Of a stretch of DNA of 64,000 nucleotides, positions 7,766 to 16,924 are shown piece after piece; the first letter of the stretch is position 1, and each line of letters starts with the position of its first letter. The translations under genes were made by a program, and so were the position numbers. Origin of the DNA: Sphingobacteriaceae bacterium (GTDB lineage: Bacteria > Bacteroidota > Bacteroidia > B-17B0 > Aurantibacillaceae). The notes under the pieces were generated by a model that was not told the DNA's origin, made no database searches, and saw only the letters and a list, made by a program, of their open reading frames with translations. The DNA lies in NCBI GenBank assembly GCA_947480015.1, contig CANKBS010000020.1, forward strand, positions 1 to 64,000. Direction: 5' to 3'.

Positions 7766-9322
7766 ATGCAATTTGAAAATACAGGACTCCTTTATACAGG
7801 AATTTTATTGGCTTTATTTAGCTTTGTAATTCACCTGACAGGTAAAGATAAATTAGCCATACTTTTTTTGTTCTGTTCGGCTTTATTTGTGCGATTGTAT
7901 ATTGTTCATCTGGATCATTTTTTGCATGACTGGGATGAACGTTTTCATGCTCTGGTAGCAAGAAACATGATGGATCACCCATTTAAGCCTATGTTGTATT
8001 CACAGACTATACTTCCCTATGAGTTTATGTCGTGGACTGAGAACCACATTTGGCTGCACAAACAACCTTTGTTTATGTGGCAAATGGCATTAAGTATGAA
8101 AATTTTCGGCGTGTCGGAATTTGCTATGCGTTACCCGAGTGCTTTAATGGGAGCCATCATGGTAATAGTTGTGTATCGTATAAGTTGGTTATTAAGCAAA
8201 GACCGTCTATTATCCTATGGCGCTGCTTTGTTAATGTGTTTTTCGAATTACCAGTTAGAACTTATGTCAGGTTATATAGGCATGGATCAGAATGATGTTG
8301 CCTTTGGCTTTTATGTTTGCGCTAGCATTTGGGCTTATATAGAATTGCTAAACGATAAGCGCTGGTTTTGGATTCTACTAGTAGGCGTATTTGCCGGATG
8401 TGCTGTTTTAAATAAATGGCTTACTGGTTTACTAGTATTTGGTGGCTGGGGATTAAATATCCTACTGGCAATTAGAAAACCTGAATCGAAAAAGGAAATC
8501 TTTCGGATGCTAATGTCGTTTGGCATTTGTTTACTTGTGTTCGTTCCTTGGCAGATCTACATTCTGAATCAATTCCCACTGGAAGCAAAAAACGAATTTG
8601 CTTACAATTCAAAACATGTATTTGAAGCTGTAGAAAATCATGCGGGCTCTACTATGTTCTATTATCAAAAATTACCTCAGTATTTTGGTTTATTCACCTG
8701 GCAACTTTTTCTGATTGGCATAGCGGTATTTGCTGCTGCTAAAACTGAGGACTGGCGAATTAAGCTGAGTTTGGGTTTTAGTGTTTTAATTATTTTTCTT
8801 TTCTTTTCATTAGTAGTAAAAACAAAAATGCAGTCTTATTTTTTTGTGGTAGGTCCAATTGGATATATTTTTATGGCTTATGCCTTGGTTAGGGGCATTC
8901 AGTTTTTTAAACTTCCAGGCTATTGGCCAAAACTCGTTAGTGGCAGTGGATTGATAATTTGCGCCTGGTTTTTATTTAATTATAGCGGAATAAAAACATT
9001 CTTTCACGATCCAAATGATCCCGACAGAATAACAAAAATAAAAAACACTGCCATTTATAAAGACCTTAAAAAACAACTTAAACCAAATACCAGATGTGTT
9101 CTTAACCTTAGTCAGTTTTCGGAAACAGAGCTGATGTTCTACAATCCGAATCTGGTGGCCTATCACGGTAATCTCAACAAAGAAAGTATAGAAAGACTGT
9201 TGAAAGATAATTTACCAATAGCGGTATTTAAAAATCACGACAGATATAAGGATGCCGATTACCTTCCTACTTCACCATTATTTTATTTAATTGATGAGGA
9301 ATTAGGGGAAGCCAACAAATAG
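7766..9322 (+). CDS. Membrane glycosyltransferase, GT39/ArnT (PMT) superfamily
   Basis: 518 residues with about 10-12 hydrophobic segments. Between the first helices lies the loop HDWDERFHALVARN, matching the acidic (DE) motif of ArnT/PMT-type GT-C enzymes, followed by KQPLFMWQMALSMKIFGVSEFAMRYPS. Such enzymes use polyprenyl-phosphate sugars at the outer face of the inner membrane to modify lipid A, arabinan or protein. The C-terminal 100 residues form a soluble domain. Convergent with tcdA. The acceptor is unknown. Confidence 0.86.
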   Translation: MQFENTGLLYTGILLALFSFVIHLTGKDKLAILFLFCSALFVRLYIVHLDHFLHDWDERFHALVARNMMDHPFKPMLYSQTILPYEFMSWTENHIWLHKQPLFMWQMALSMKIFGVSEFAMRYPSALMGAIMVIVVYRISWLLSKDRLLSYGAALLMCFSNYQLELMSGYIGMDQNDVAFGFYVCASIWAYIELLNDKRWFWILLVGVFAGCAVLNKWLTGLLVFGGWGLNILLAIRKPESKKEIFRMLMSFGICLLVFVPWQIYILNQFPLEAKNEFAYNSKHVFEAVENHAGSTMFYYQKLPQYFGLFTWQLFLIGIAVFAAAKTEDWRIKLSLGFSVLIIFLFFSLVVKTKMQSYFFVVGPIGYIFMAYALVRGIQFFKLPGYWPKLVSGSGLIICAWFLFNYSGIKTFFHDPNDPDRITKIKNTAIYKDLKKQLKPNTRCVLNLSQFSETELMFYNPNLVAYHGNLNKESIERLLKDNLPIAVFKNHDRYKDADYLPTSPLFYLIDEELGEANK

Positions 9323-9339
9323 GTTGGATAAAAAACCAA

Positions 9340-10089
9340 TTATGCTTTTTTTAAGCCTGTCTTCACTTCCTTCCAGTCCACCAAATCTCTTATCACCACC
9401 GAAGCACAGGTGAGTCCGAATGCTGCCGGCAAATAGGATATGGTGCCATAAGCCGATTTTTTATATTTACTGCCATCTGTTTTCATAATAGAATATTTGG
9501 CCGGAATTTCGGTACTGTAAACCGATTTAATGCCTTTGTATATATTCATGTAACGTAAACGTTTACGCACATACTGAGCCATGGGACAAATATTGGTTTG
9601 CGAAATATCTACTACTTGAATTTTAGTGGGGTCCATTTTACCACCCGCTCCCATGCTCGAAATAATTCGCTGGTTATTAAAATAAGCGGTTTGAAGCAAA
9701 TATAATTTTGGTGAGATACTATCAATGGCATCAATGACGTAGGAGAATTTTTGCGACATAAACGCCTTCATGTCATCGGGATTTTTAAATTGTTCAATAA
9801 CATTTAATTCAATTTCGGGATTAATGAGTTTTAAACGTTCACCCATAAGTAGGGCCTTGTTTTGACCATGCGTTGACGTAAGCGCTTGAAGCTGACGGTT
9901 ACGGTTGGTAGGGTCAACCGTGTCTCCATCAATAATGGTCATTTTTCCAACACCACTTCTGCCTATGGCTTCAGCGGCGTATGAACCCACACCACCCAAG
10001 CCAACTATGAGCACATGCGCTTGGTTTAATTTTTCCAAGCCTTTTTCACCTATTAAAAGGGAGGTGCGCTCCATCCATGCTGTATCCAT
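9340..10089 (-). CDS. tcdA: tRNA threonylcarbamoyladenosine dehydratase (TcdA/CsdL, E1-like)
   Basis: 249 residues, ThiF/MoeB/E1-type. The ATP-binding loop is VGLGGVGSYAAEAIGR, followed by DGDTVDPTNRNRQLQA, both typical of TcdA. The enzyme adenylates t6A37 in tRNA to cyclise it to ct6A. MoeB or ThiF is the alternative, but the DPTNRNRQ motif and short length favour TcdA. It lies 24 bases after the TatD-family gene on the same strand and is probably co-transcribed with it. Confidence 0.9.
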   Translation of the reverse strand: MDTAWMERTSLLIGEKGLEKLNQAHVLIVGLGGVGSYAAEAIGRSGVGKMTIIDGDTVDPTNRNRQLQALTSTHGQNKALLMGERLKLINPEIELNVIEQFKNPDDMKAFMSQKFSYVIDAIDSISPKLYLLQTAYFNNQRIISSMGAGGKMDPTKIQVVDISQTNICPMAQYVRKRLRYMNIYKGIKSVYSTEIPAKYSIMKTDGSKYKKSAYGTISYLPAAFGLTCASVVIRDLVDWKEVKTGLKKA

Positions 10090-10113
10090 TGCCGTTGTTA
10101 TTTAAAATCGCGA

Positions 10114-10800
10114 TTATTTACTCAAAGATAATTTAAATACATTCTCGAAATTACTTTGTAATTGTTGTTTAATGATCTCTTCATCTATACCTAGTAATTC
10201 AGAGGCTTTTTTGTAAATGTATTTAATAGAAATGTCCGCATCATCGGTTTCTAAAAAGAAATTTTTTCTACCCACATTTTTTATCGCCTTGGCTGCGTTT
10301 GATTCATAGCCCAGCAAGGCTTTTCCAAAGGAGAATAAAATTCCTTGGTTAACCAAAACCCGAGCAATGTTTTCGTTGTTATTAAAGCCATGAACAATTA
10401 CCGGAACCTTATTGTTGTTGAGGTTTAGACAATTAATTAATTCATTAAAGGCTTTTACGCAATGTACGATTAAAGGTTTTTGGATTTTGTTTGCCAGTTT
10501 AATCTGCTCAATAAAAGCTTCTTCCTGCAAAGCAAAATCAACCGGGCTTAATTTATCGAGTCCACATTCTCCAATGGCTAAACAACGTTTTTCATGAGCC
10601 AGTACTTTTAAATTTTCGAGATCATAGGACAGACTATCCTTGTCTATATACCAAGGGTGAAGTCCGTATGAATAATAATTCGGACGTTCTTTTGAGCCAA
10701 GAGAAAGGTTGACCACTTCTATTTTGGCGTCGTATAATTGAGCGTGCGTATGTGTATTAATGAACAAGTGATAAGGATTTACGCGGGATGCTGTTGACAT
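10114..10800 (-). CDS. TatD family metal-dependent hydrolase
   Basis: 228 residues, somewhat shorter than typical TatD (about 260). Metal-ligand motifs are visible in order: FINTHTHAQL, AIGECGLDK, IVHCVKAFNE, VPVIVHGFNN and FLETDDADI. TatD proteins are 3'-5' DNases or related amidohydrolases. First gene of a probable two-gene unit with tcdA. A TAAGTTTG box lies on the minus strand at 10849-10856, about 49 bases upstream. Confidence 0.88.
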   Translation of the reverse strand: MSTASRVNPYHLFINTHTHAQLYDAKIEVVNLSLGSKERPNYYSYGLHPWYIDKDSLSYDLENLKVLAHEKRCLAIGECGLDKLSPVDFALQEEAFIEQIKLANKIQKPLIVHCVKAFNELINCLNLNNNKVPVIVHGFNNNENIARVLVNQGILFSFGKALLGYESNAAKAIKNVGRKNFFLETDDADISIKYIYKKASELLGIDEEIIKQQLQSNFENVFKLSLSK

Positions 10801-10881
10801 CTTTGCGGTTAAATTTTTTTTGAGACGGATTAATAATTAATTTTATATCAAACTTAGAGAAATATAAAAGAGCTATTTTAC

Positions 10882-12294
10882 ATGGAAGCTATAAATTATA
10901 ACAAAGTGCGGTCAATAACCTTAAAAGCCTTTGAAAACATTGTGGGGACAGATTATATAAGTGTAGATCACGAGCAACTTGAAAAATACGGCCAAGATGA
11001 GACCGAGGACTTTATTTACCATGCTGAGGTGGTTTTAAAACCACAAACCGTTGAACAGGTTGCGGCCATAGCCAAACTTTGTAATGAAGAGAAGATTCCA
11101 TTAACCACCCGTGGTGCAGGAACAGGTTTGAGTGGCGGTGCCTTGCCAATAAAAGGAGGGGTGTTATTGAGCATGGAAAAATTTAATAAGATCCTGAGTA
11201 TAGATGAACGTAATTTACAAGCTGCCGTTGAACCAGGTGTCATTAACTATATTTTTCAGGAAGAGGTAAAAAAAGTGGGATTGTTCTATCCCCCCGATCC
11301 GGCCTCTTGGGGCAGTTGCAGTTTGGGTGGTAACATTGCCCACAGCAGTGGTGGACCAAAGGCGGTGAAATATGGTACGACCCGCGATTATGTGTTGAAT
11401 TTGCAAGTGGTTTTAACCAGTGGTGAAATTATATGGACAGGCGCTAATACTTTAAAATATTCTACCGGATATAATTTAACGCACCTTATGGTTGGGAGTG
11501 AAGGAACATTGGGTATAGTGACAAAAATTGTTTTTAAATTAATTCCTTTGCCGAAGCATGACCTCTTAATGCTGGTACCATTTAAAAGTGCCGAGAATGC
11601 CTGTAAAGCAGTAGCAGAGGTGTTTAAGGCAGGCATTGTTCCTAGCGCGATGGAGTTTATGGAACGTGATGCTATTGACTGGAGTATAAAATATTCGGGG
11701 GAAGTTAACTTCGACATAAAAGCCGATTGGCAGGCCTTATTGCTGATTGAGGTAGACGGTAACAATCAAGATGTTTTGATGTTAGACTGTGAACAGATCA
11801 GTACAGTAATGCAGGCGAATGATTGTGATGAGATTTTATTTGCGGATAGTGCCGAACAAAAAAATGCCTTATGGAAGATCAGAAGAAAAGTAGGGGAGGC
11901 TGTAAAAAGTAATTCGGTGTATAAAGAAGAAGATACGGTTGTGCCCAGAGCAGAACTGCCTGTACTTTTAAAGGGTGTGAAAGCCATTGGAAAAAAATAT
12001 GGTTTTAGTTCGGTGTGTTACGGACATGCCGGCGATGGTAATTTGCATGTAAATATTATTAAGGGCGATCTGTCTGATGAAGTTTGGGATAAAGATCTTC
12101 CTAAAGGCATTAAAGAAATATTTGAATTGTGTAAATCGCTGGGAGGCACTATTAGCGGTGAACACGGCATTGGGCTGGTACAAAAACCTTATTTACCCAT
12201 TGTTTTTAGTCCTTACCATTTAGACCTGATGAAAGGCATAAAAAAAGTATTCGATCCTAATTACATTTTAAATCCGGGTAAGATTTTTGACTAG
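10882..12294 (+). CDS. FAD-linked oxidase, glycolate oxidase GlcD / D-lactate dehydrogenase type
   Basis: 470 residues. An FAD_binding_4 (PCMH) domain occupies about residues 40-220 (TTRGAGTGLSGGALP, LGGNIAHSSGGPKAVKYG), and a C-terminal FAD oxidase domain carries VCYGHAGDGNLHVNI and ISGEHGIGLVQK. It oxidises a 2-hydroxy acid such as glycolate, D-lactate or D-2-hydroxyglutarate. No glcE or glcF partner is adjacent, so it may act alone. Repeats start right after the stop codon. Confidence 0.9.
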   Translation: MEAINYNKVRSITLKAFENIVGTDYISVDHEQLEKYGQDETEDFIYHAEVVLKPQTVEQVAAIAKLCNEEKIPLTTRGAGTGLSGGALPIKGGVLLSMEKFNKILSIDERNLQAAVEPGVINYIFQEEVKKVGLFYPPDPASWGSCSLGGNIAHSSGGPKAVKYGTTRDYVLNLQVVLTSGEIIWTGANTLKYSTGYNLTHLMVGSEGTLGIVTKIVFKLIPLPKHDLLMLVPFKSAENACKAVAEVFKAGIVPSAMEFMERDAIDWSIKYSGEVNFDIKADWQALLLIEVDGNNQDVLMLDCEQISTVMQANDCDEILFADSAEQKNALWKIRRKVGEAVKSNSVYKEEDTVVPRAELPVLLKGVKAIGKKYGFSSVCYGHAGDGNLHVNIIKGDLSDEVWDKDLPKGIKEIFELCKSLGGTISGEHGIGLVQKPYLPIVFSPYHLDLMKGIKKVFDPNYILNPGKIFD

Positions 12295-12296
12295 CC

Positions 12297-12520
12297 TTGA
12301 AGGGTTCAAAGGGTTCAACCCTTCGACAGGCTCAGGGTGACGTTCAAAGTTCAAAGGTTCAAAGTTCAAAATAGTTGAAGGGGTTCAAATAGGCTCAAAG
12401 GTTCAAAGTTCAAAATAGTTCAAATAGGTTCAAAAAAGTTTACACTAGTTCAAAAATTGTTTAAACTTCTTCAAAGCGTTACTTTCTTATATGACCTTAG
12501 ATCTCTTATGTGGTTCAAAA
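12297..12520. repeat. Composite intergenic repeat, copy 1 (TTCAAAGG-type words plus CTCAGGGTGAC module)
   Basis: A run of degenerate words such as GGTTCAAAG and GTTCAAAATAG surrounds one CCCTTCGACAGGCTCAGGGT module and ends in TATGACCTTA...TTATGTGGTTC. The same modules, in the same order, occur inverted at 46850-47050. It fills the whole space between the FAD oxidase and rluD-type genes; I see no coding potential. Confidence 0.85.
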
Positions 12521-12539
12521 GGTTACGAGAGATACGCAA

Positions 12540-13613
12540 TTACTCCAATACCTTATCCTTCGTGTATTTGCGCCATTTATCCAATACGGCTTGCATATCG
12601 GCTGGAATCTCACTATCAAAAAATAATTTTTCTCCGCTAATAGGGTGCGTAATGCCCAGTGTTTTGGCATGCAAGGCTTGACGGGGTAAAAGATTAAAAC
12701 AATTTTGAATAAACTGTTTGTATTTGGCCGAATTAATTCCTTTTAAAATCACATCGCCACCATATTCCTGATCATTAAATAAAAGGTGACCAATGCTTTT
12801 AAAGTGAACACGAATTTGATGCGTTCTTCCTGTTTCGAGTTTACATTCTACAAAGGTGATATAACCAAATCGTTCAATGACCTTATAATGTGTTACGGCG
12901 TGTTTACCATGTTCGCTGCCTTCGGGGAAAACATACATTTTTTTGCGGTCACGTAAATCACGACCAACATTGCCAACAATAGTACCTTCATCTTCCTTTA
13001 AATCGCCCCAACAAATGGCAATGTATTTACGATCCATGGTGCGGTCGAAAAAATCTTTTGCTAAACGCGTCATGGCCAGTTCGGTTTTAGCAATGATAAT
13101 AATGCCCGAGGTGTTTTTATCAATGCGGTGCACCAAACCCGGTCTGTCAAGATAGAGATCGTTGTTTAATTTGGTTCTTGATTTGGGTAAATTTTTAAAA
13201 TGAAATACGAGGGCATTTACCAAAGTACCCGTGTAATTGCCATAGGCCGGATGGACCACCATGCCCGGTTTTTTATTTATTAGGGCAATGTAATCGTCTT
13301 CAAAAACAATGTTGAGTGGAATATCTTCGGCAAGAATTTCAAAGCTGCGAGGCGGAACCGTTAGAACGATCGAGATCTCATCCAAGGGTTTTATTTTGTA
13401 ATTCGATTTGGTAGGTTTTCCATTCACCAAAACAAAACCGGCATCGCAGGCATTCTGCACTTTAGTACGGGTAGTGTTGGCCACACGAATCATGATAAAT
13501 TTATCAATACGCATGGTCACCTGACCTTTTTCAACTTTAATGTGATGGTGTTCGTAAAGGGCCTGATCTTCGTCGGTACCTAATTCTTCGGGGTCTTCAA
13601 CCAAATCGGGCAT
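12540..13613 (-). CDS. RluA-family 23S rRNA pseudouridine synthase (RluD-like)
   Basis: 357 residues. An S4 RNA-binding domain lies near residues 35-95 (RIDKFIMIRVANTTRTKVQ), followed by the catalytic domain with the aspartate in RPGLVHRIDKNTSG and the conserved GRTHQIRVH. The S4 domain and length fit RluC/RluD types that modify the large subunit. It lies 7 bases after the T9SS gene on the minus strand, so it is likely last in a PASTA - T9SS - RluD unit. The N-terminal 30 residues are acidic and extend beyond the usual start, which is common in this phylum. Confidence 0.92.
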   Translation of the reverse strand: MPDLVEDPEELGTDEDQALYEHHHIKVEKGQVTMRIDKFIMIRVANTTRTKVQNACDAGFVLVNGKPTKSNYKIKPLDEISIVLTVPPRSFEILAEDIPLNIVFEDDYIALINKKPGMVVHPAYGNYTGTLVNALVFHFKNLPKSRTKLNNDLYLDRPGLVHRIDKNTSGIIIIAKTELAMTRLAKDFFDRTMDRKYIAICWGDLKEDEGTIVGNVGRDLRDRKKMYVFPEGSEHGKHAVTHYKVIERFGYITFVECKLETGRTHQIRVHFKSIGHLLFNDQEYGGDVILKGINSAKYKQFIQNCFNLLPRQALHAKTLGITHPISGEKLFFDSEIPADMQAVLDKWRKYTKDKVLE

Positions 13614-13620
13614 AGTGTAA

Positions 13621-15576
13621 TTAATGTTGTAAAATTATTTTTTGTTGTTGCAGGGTTTTGCCGTTTTCTTTGAGTGAAAGAAAATAAATACCTGATGACA
13701 ATGTGCTTGTGTTAACAGCTTGTTTGGTGTTTTCAAGACTGCCGTTTAATAGGTCTTGTCCCAATGTATTATAAACGTGGTAAGTAACATGCGGTAATTG
13801 AGGGCCACTAATAAAAAACTCTTCACGCGAGGGATTTGGATAAATTATAAATAGGTCCTTATCATTTTTGGCGTATTCGTTTATCCCAACAGGAGGTGGC
13901 ACATAGCCGCCAAATACGGGGTGAATTAAAAGCGAGCCTCTGAATACCGACTGCGTCCAGCCGCTTCCCGAATCGAAATAAGTATTTGTATGACTGTCGT
14001 AATTTTTATCAAAACCCACGGCTATCCCATCGGGCGATTCCTGCTGAAAGCCTAGGTAGTACGTGCCCGGACCCAGAATGACTTTTTGACTGAGTTGATA
14101 TTCCGGAATAGCTCTAAAGTTTGTGTCGTAAAAAATGGGAAGTTTAGCGGCATCTAGATGAATGCGGCTTCCCGGACCATTTGTGCCACCGTCGGCCCAA
14201 ATACTCATGGTAAAATGCGAGGTTGAGTGGGTGTTACTTACAACCGAAACCATACCAACCGGATCAAAATAAATACGCATGGCCCGCAGTGTATCGGTTA
14301 CATTAACTCTAATTTTAATGGCGATTTTTCCACCCACACCGGTCACATAATAACCGGCTTCGGCGCTTCCATCGTCGTAAGCGTAATAGTTTCTAAATGG
14401 ATGATATTGTATAACGGTATCGTTTTCGAGAATAAAATCAGAACTGCTGGTTGTGCCGCGATCTACCACGTGTTTGATCATAAAATCGGTACTGTCGGTC
14501 ATGTTTGGAAAGAGATAGGTAAAACTGGCATCACCCGCCGGATTGCTGATTGGCTGGAAGGAACAGTAACCAACGGATTTAAAAGGGCCTAAATTATCGT
14601 TACTGCCGGGATAGGAATATACATTAGCTCCTGATTGATTGTATAGTTTGTTTTCGTATTTAAAACTAATTTGCTGACTGTAATTATTTTTTATGAGCAC
14701 CGAATTTTTGTGCGACATTTCTGAACTTTTATATTGTTGAAATGGCATGGCCGAATAATCTTTGAGGAAGGGTGTAGGAACATTGGCAAACGTAAGGTCG
14801 TTGTAAAGCGTATCACCAATCGAATCGCGATTCATGTTGAGGTATACATAATCTAAATTCCAGTGATCAAAATCACCGGCAGTAGTGGCTTTATTTCTAA
14901 ATCGAAAACGAAAACCATCATGAAAATAATCAGGATCCTTAATTGAAATAAAAGCTCTGTAAAAGGCGGTATCACTAAAATTCACATTATTACTGCCTTG
15001 TTTTCTCCAAACCGGAACCCATTTATTTAATAAGGGTTTGTATAAATCAAGAATTAAACTGTCGTTAAGTTCAGGGTTTTCACCATTGCCTCTGGCTTGA
15101 TAATAAAAGGTGAGTCCCACTTTATCGGTAGGAATTATAGTATGTGAGTTAGGGGTTGTATAAAGATTGATGGGCAATGAGGTGAGCGTATCGGCAGGTT
15201 TAGAACTGGCAAGATTTAAAAGGCCCGGAGTATAAGGATAACCGTGTTTGTTCAGTCCATCAAAAGTGGCTACACCAATACTTGGTGGGGCTATGGGGAA
15301 ACCTGAATTAATATATACATTCGAGTCGGCCCAGAGGCTGGCTTTTGGGTATTTGGTTTTGGTGCAGTAAGAAAAGTCGTCGAGAAAGGGAATGGATAGT
15401 GACGTGGACTGAGGTTTATTTTGTGGCGATTGTTGGTTCTGTTGTTGCAACTGCTCATTTGGTCCAAGTGCTTTATAAACGTAGCTTAAATTGGATGACA
15501 AAGGCTTAAGGCTCTCTTGAGCGAAAGCAGACAGGCAAAGGAATGGAAAAATAAAATTACAAACGAACCTTGTCAT
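13621..15576 (-). CDS. T9SS type A sorting-domain protein of unknown function
   Basis: 651 residues with signal peptide MTRFVCNFIFPFLCLSAFAQ and a C-terminal sorting domain (FIIYPNPSREEFFIS, VYNTLGQDLLNG, LSSGIYFLSL). The middle has aromatic- and Asp-rich beta-type sequence with YYAYDDGSAEAGYYV, a motif seen in several Bacteroidota surface proteins, but no enzyme signature. It sits 18 bases after the PASTA gene and 7 before the pseudouridine synthase gene, an odd place for a secreted protein. Confidence 0.88.
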   Translation of the reverse strand: MTRFVCNFIFPFLCLSAFAQESLKPLSSNLSYVYKALGPNEQLQQQNQQSPQNKPQSTSLSIPFLDDFSYCTKTKYPKASLWADSNVYINSGFPIAPPSIGVATFDGLNKHGYPYTPGLLNLASSKPADTLTSLPINLYTTPNSHTIIPTDKVGLTFYYQARGNGENPELNDSLILDLYKPLLNKWVPVWRKQGSNNVNFSDTAFYRAFISIKDPDYFHDGFRFRFRNKATTAGDFDHWNLDYVYLNMNRDSIGDTLYNDLTFANVPTPFLKDYSAMPFQQYKSSEMSHKNSVLIKNNYSQQISFKYENKLYNQSGANVYSYPGSNDNLGPFKSVGYCSFQPISNPAGDASFTYLFPNMTDSTDFMIKHVVDRGTTSSSDFILENDTVIQYHPFRNYYAYDDGSAEAGYYVTGVGGKIAIKIRVNVTDTLRAMRIYFDPVGMVSVVSNTHSTSHFTMSIWADGGTNGPGSRIHLDAAKLPIFYDTNFRAIPEYQLSQKVILGPGTYYLGFQQESPDGIAVGFDKNYDSHTNTYFDSGSGWTQSVFRGSLLIHPVFGGYVPPPVGINEYAKNDKDLFIIYPNPSREEFFISGPQLPHVTYHVYNTLGQDLLNGSLENTKQAVNTSTLSSGIYFLSLKENGKTLQQQKIILQH

Positions 15577-15594
15577 GAATGGCTTAAATTTAGT

Positions 15595-16185
15595 TTATTG
15601 GGCAACCTGACTTGTGTCGGCGCTGGCATCATAATATGCATCTTTTCTGCCCACCACCAGGTCAACCGCCGTACCTTTTTTAATACCGGTACCCGGTTCA
15701 ACACTTCTACCTTTAACAAGTTGTGCTAACACACAGCCATTGCAATCGGACGCTTTTTCACTAATACCACCCGTTTTTAAACCATAACTACTCAAAATAA
15801 GACGGGCTTGTCTTTCACTTCTATCAACCAATTTTGGCATAATAACCTGTGGGGCAACCATACCTGTAACGTAAAGATAGATGGTTCTATTGTGTTTTAC
15901 TTTAGCTTTTATAACAGGGTCTTGCCAAAGTACAATCCCCGATTTTTCTCTCGGGTCGTAAATACTATCAATTATTTTGTAACTAATGTCTTTGTCTTTA
16001 ACAAACTCATCAAGTTGACTTATTTGTTGGCCTTTAAAATCGGGTACTTCGGTGTATTCGCCATGCTGGGTGTAGGATGAGAGCCAACGAAGACTAACGA
16101 ATAAAATGATAAAAATAAGGGCTACAATTATGCCCAACTGAACTAGAAATGTTTTTGATTTAAAAAATGCTAAAATACCTTGCAT
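15595..16185 (-). CDS. Membrane-anchored PASTA domain protein
   Basis: 196 residues. One N-terminal membrane helix (LGIIVALIFIILFVSLRW) is followed by two PASTA repeats outside the membrane: YTEVPDFKGQQISQLDEF at about 40-110 and VIMPKLVDRSERQARLIL at about 112-185. PASTA domains bind peptidoglycan stem peptides or beta-lactam-like ligands. No kinase or transpeptidase domain is attached. In Bacteroidota similar proteins often lie beside ddl and rluD; here ddl is absent and a T9SS gene is inserted. Confidence 0.9.
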   Translation of the reverse strand: MQGILAFFKSKTFLVQLGIIVALIFIILFVSLRWLSSYTQHGEYTEVPDFKGQQISQLDEFVKDKDISYKIIDSIYDPREKSGIVLWQDPVIKAKVKHNRTIYLYVTGMVAPQVIMPKLVDRSERQARLILSSYGLKTGGISEKASDCNGCVLAQLVKGRSVEPGTGIKKGTAVDLVVGRKDAYYDASADTSQVAQ

Positions 16186-16221
16186 AAACCTTTGCTAATA
16201 ATTGATTTTTTTTGGAAAGAA

Positions 16222-16647
16222 CTAGGCATGTTCGATCTGAGGTTCATGAACGACTACTTTAAATAGCACGATTACCATGGCGCCGACAATTTGTTCGGTC
16301 ATTTGCCAAATACAATCCATCATGAGGTGTTGCATGCTTAAGTGGCGGGTAAGAGAAATATTCACAATGGTAGCAACCATAAAGAGTGAGAAACCTGCAA
16401 TTACACCGCAAATCACCCCTCTAACAAAAAAATTGCGAATCTTTTTCATGACCTGCGATTCGTACAAGAGGTAAATACCTGCTCCAAAAATTAGATAGGT
16501 GAATGCAGCAAAGGTAACAAACCAAACAAGTGGAAATTGAATGCGTTTAAAATCATTTAAGAAAACACCATGCCATACATAAAATAGTGTAAACATCACT
16601 ATTGCGGAAAAAATCCAGGACAGAAAAAATCGATAACCTACCTTCAT
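16222..16647 (-). CDS. Four-helix integral membrane protein, unknown function
   Basis: 141 residues with about four hydrophobic helices (for example FFLSWIFSAIVMFTLFYVW and VWFVTFAAFTYLIFGAGIYL) and a cytoplasmic basic loop. No family is recognised with certainty. A TATCTTTG box lies on the minus strand at 16659-16666, with TTTG 23 nt further up, so this may be the first gene of the minus-strand group ending with the RluD-like gene. Confidence 0.75.
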   Translation of the reverse strand: MKVGYRFFLSWIFSAIVMFTLFYVWHGVFLNDFKRIQFPLVWFVTFAAFTYLIFGAGIYLLYESQVMKKIRNFFVRGVICGVIAGFSLFMVATIVNISLTRHLSMQHLMMDCIWQMTEQIVGAMVIVLFKVVVHEPQIEHA

Positions 16648-16910
16648 TTAATATACAACAAAGATAGTTAAAAATGAATCCCTTTTTTACAAATAAGCAT
16701 AATTATTAAGCAAAAATGTGTTTTTGATTGCCCGCTGCCGGGCGAAATTTTGCCCTAACTTTTTAAGGTCATTTTAAATTACTAAGGCTGGGATAAGACT
16801 CCAACCAAAAAGAAAAAATGGTGGATGAAAAACCTGGTTTAAGCTGAATTTGTTTAAAACGGCCAAGACTTAGGACATTCGTGAGACCTTCGTATGTTCA
16901 AAAATTAATT

Positions 16911-16918
16911 TATATTTG
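16911..16918 (+). promoter_or_regulatory. -7 element just before the lipoprotein gene
   Basis: TATATTTG matches TAnnTTTG only 6 bases before the ATG at 16925. A matching -33 TTTG is not obvious. If used, the message would begin at or very near the ATG. Confidence 0.4.
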
Positions 16919-16924
16919 TAACAC

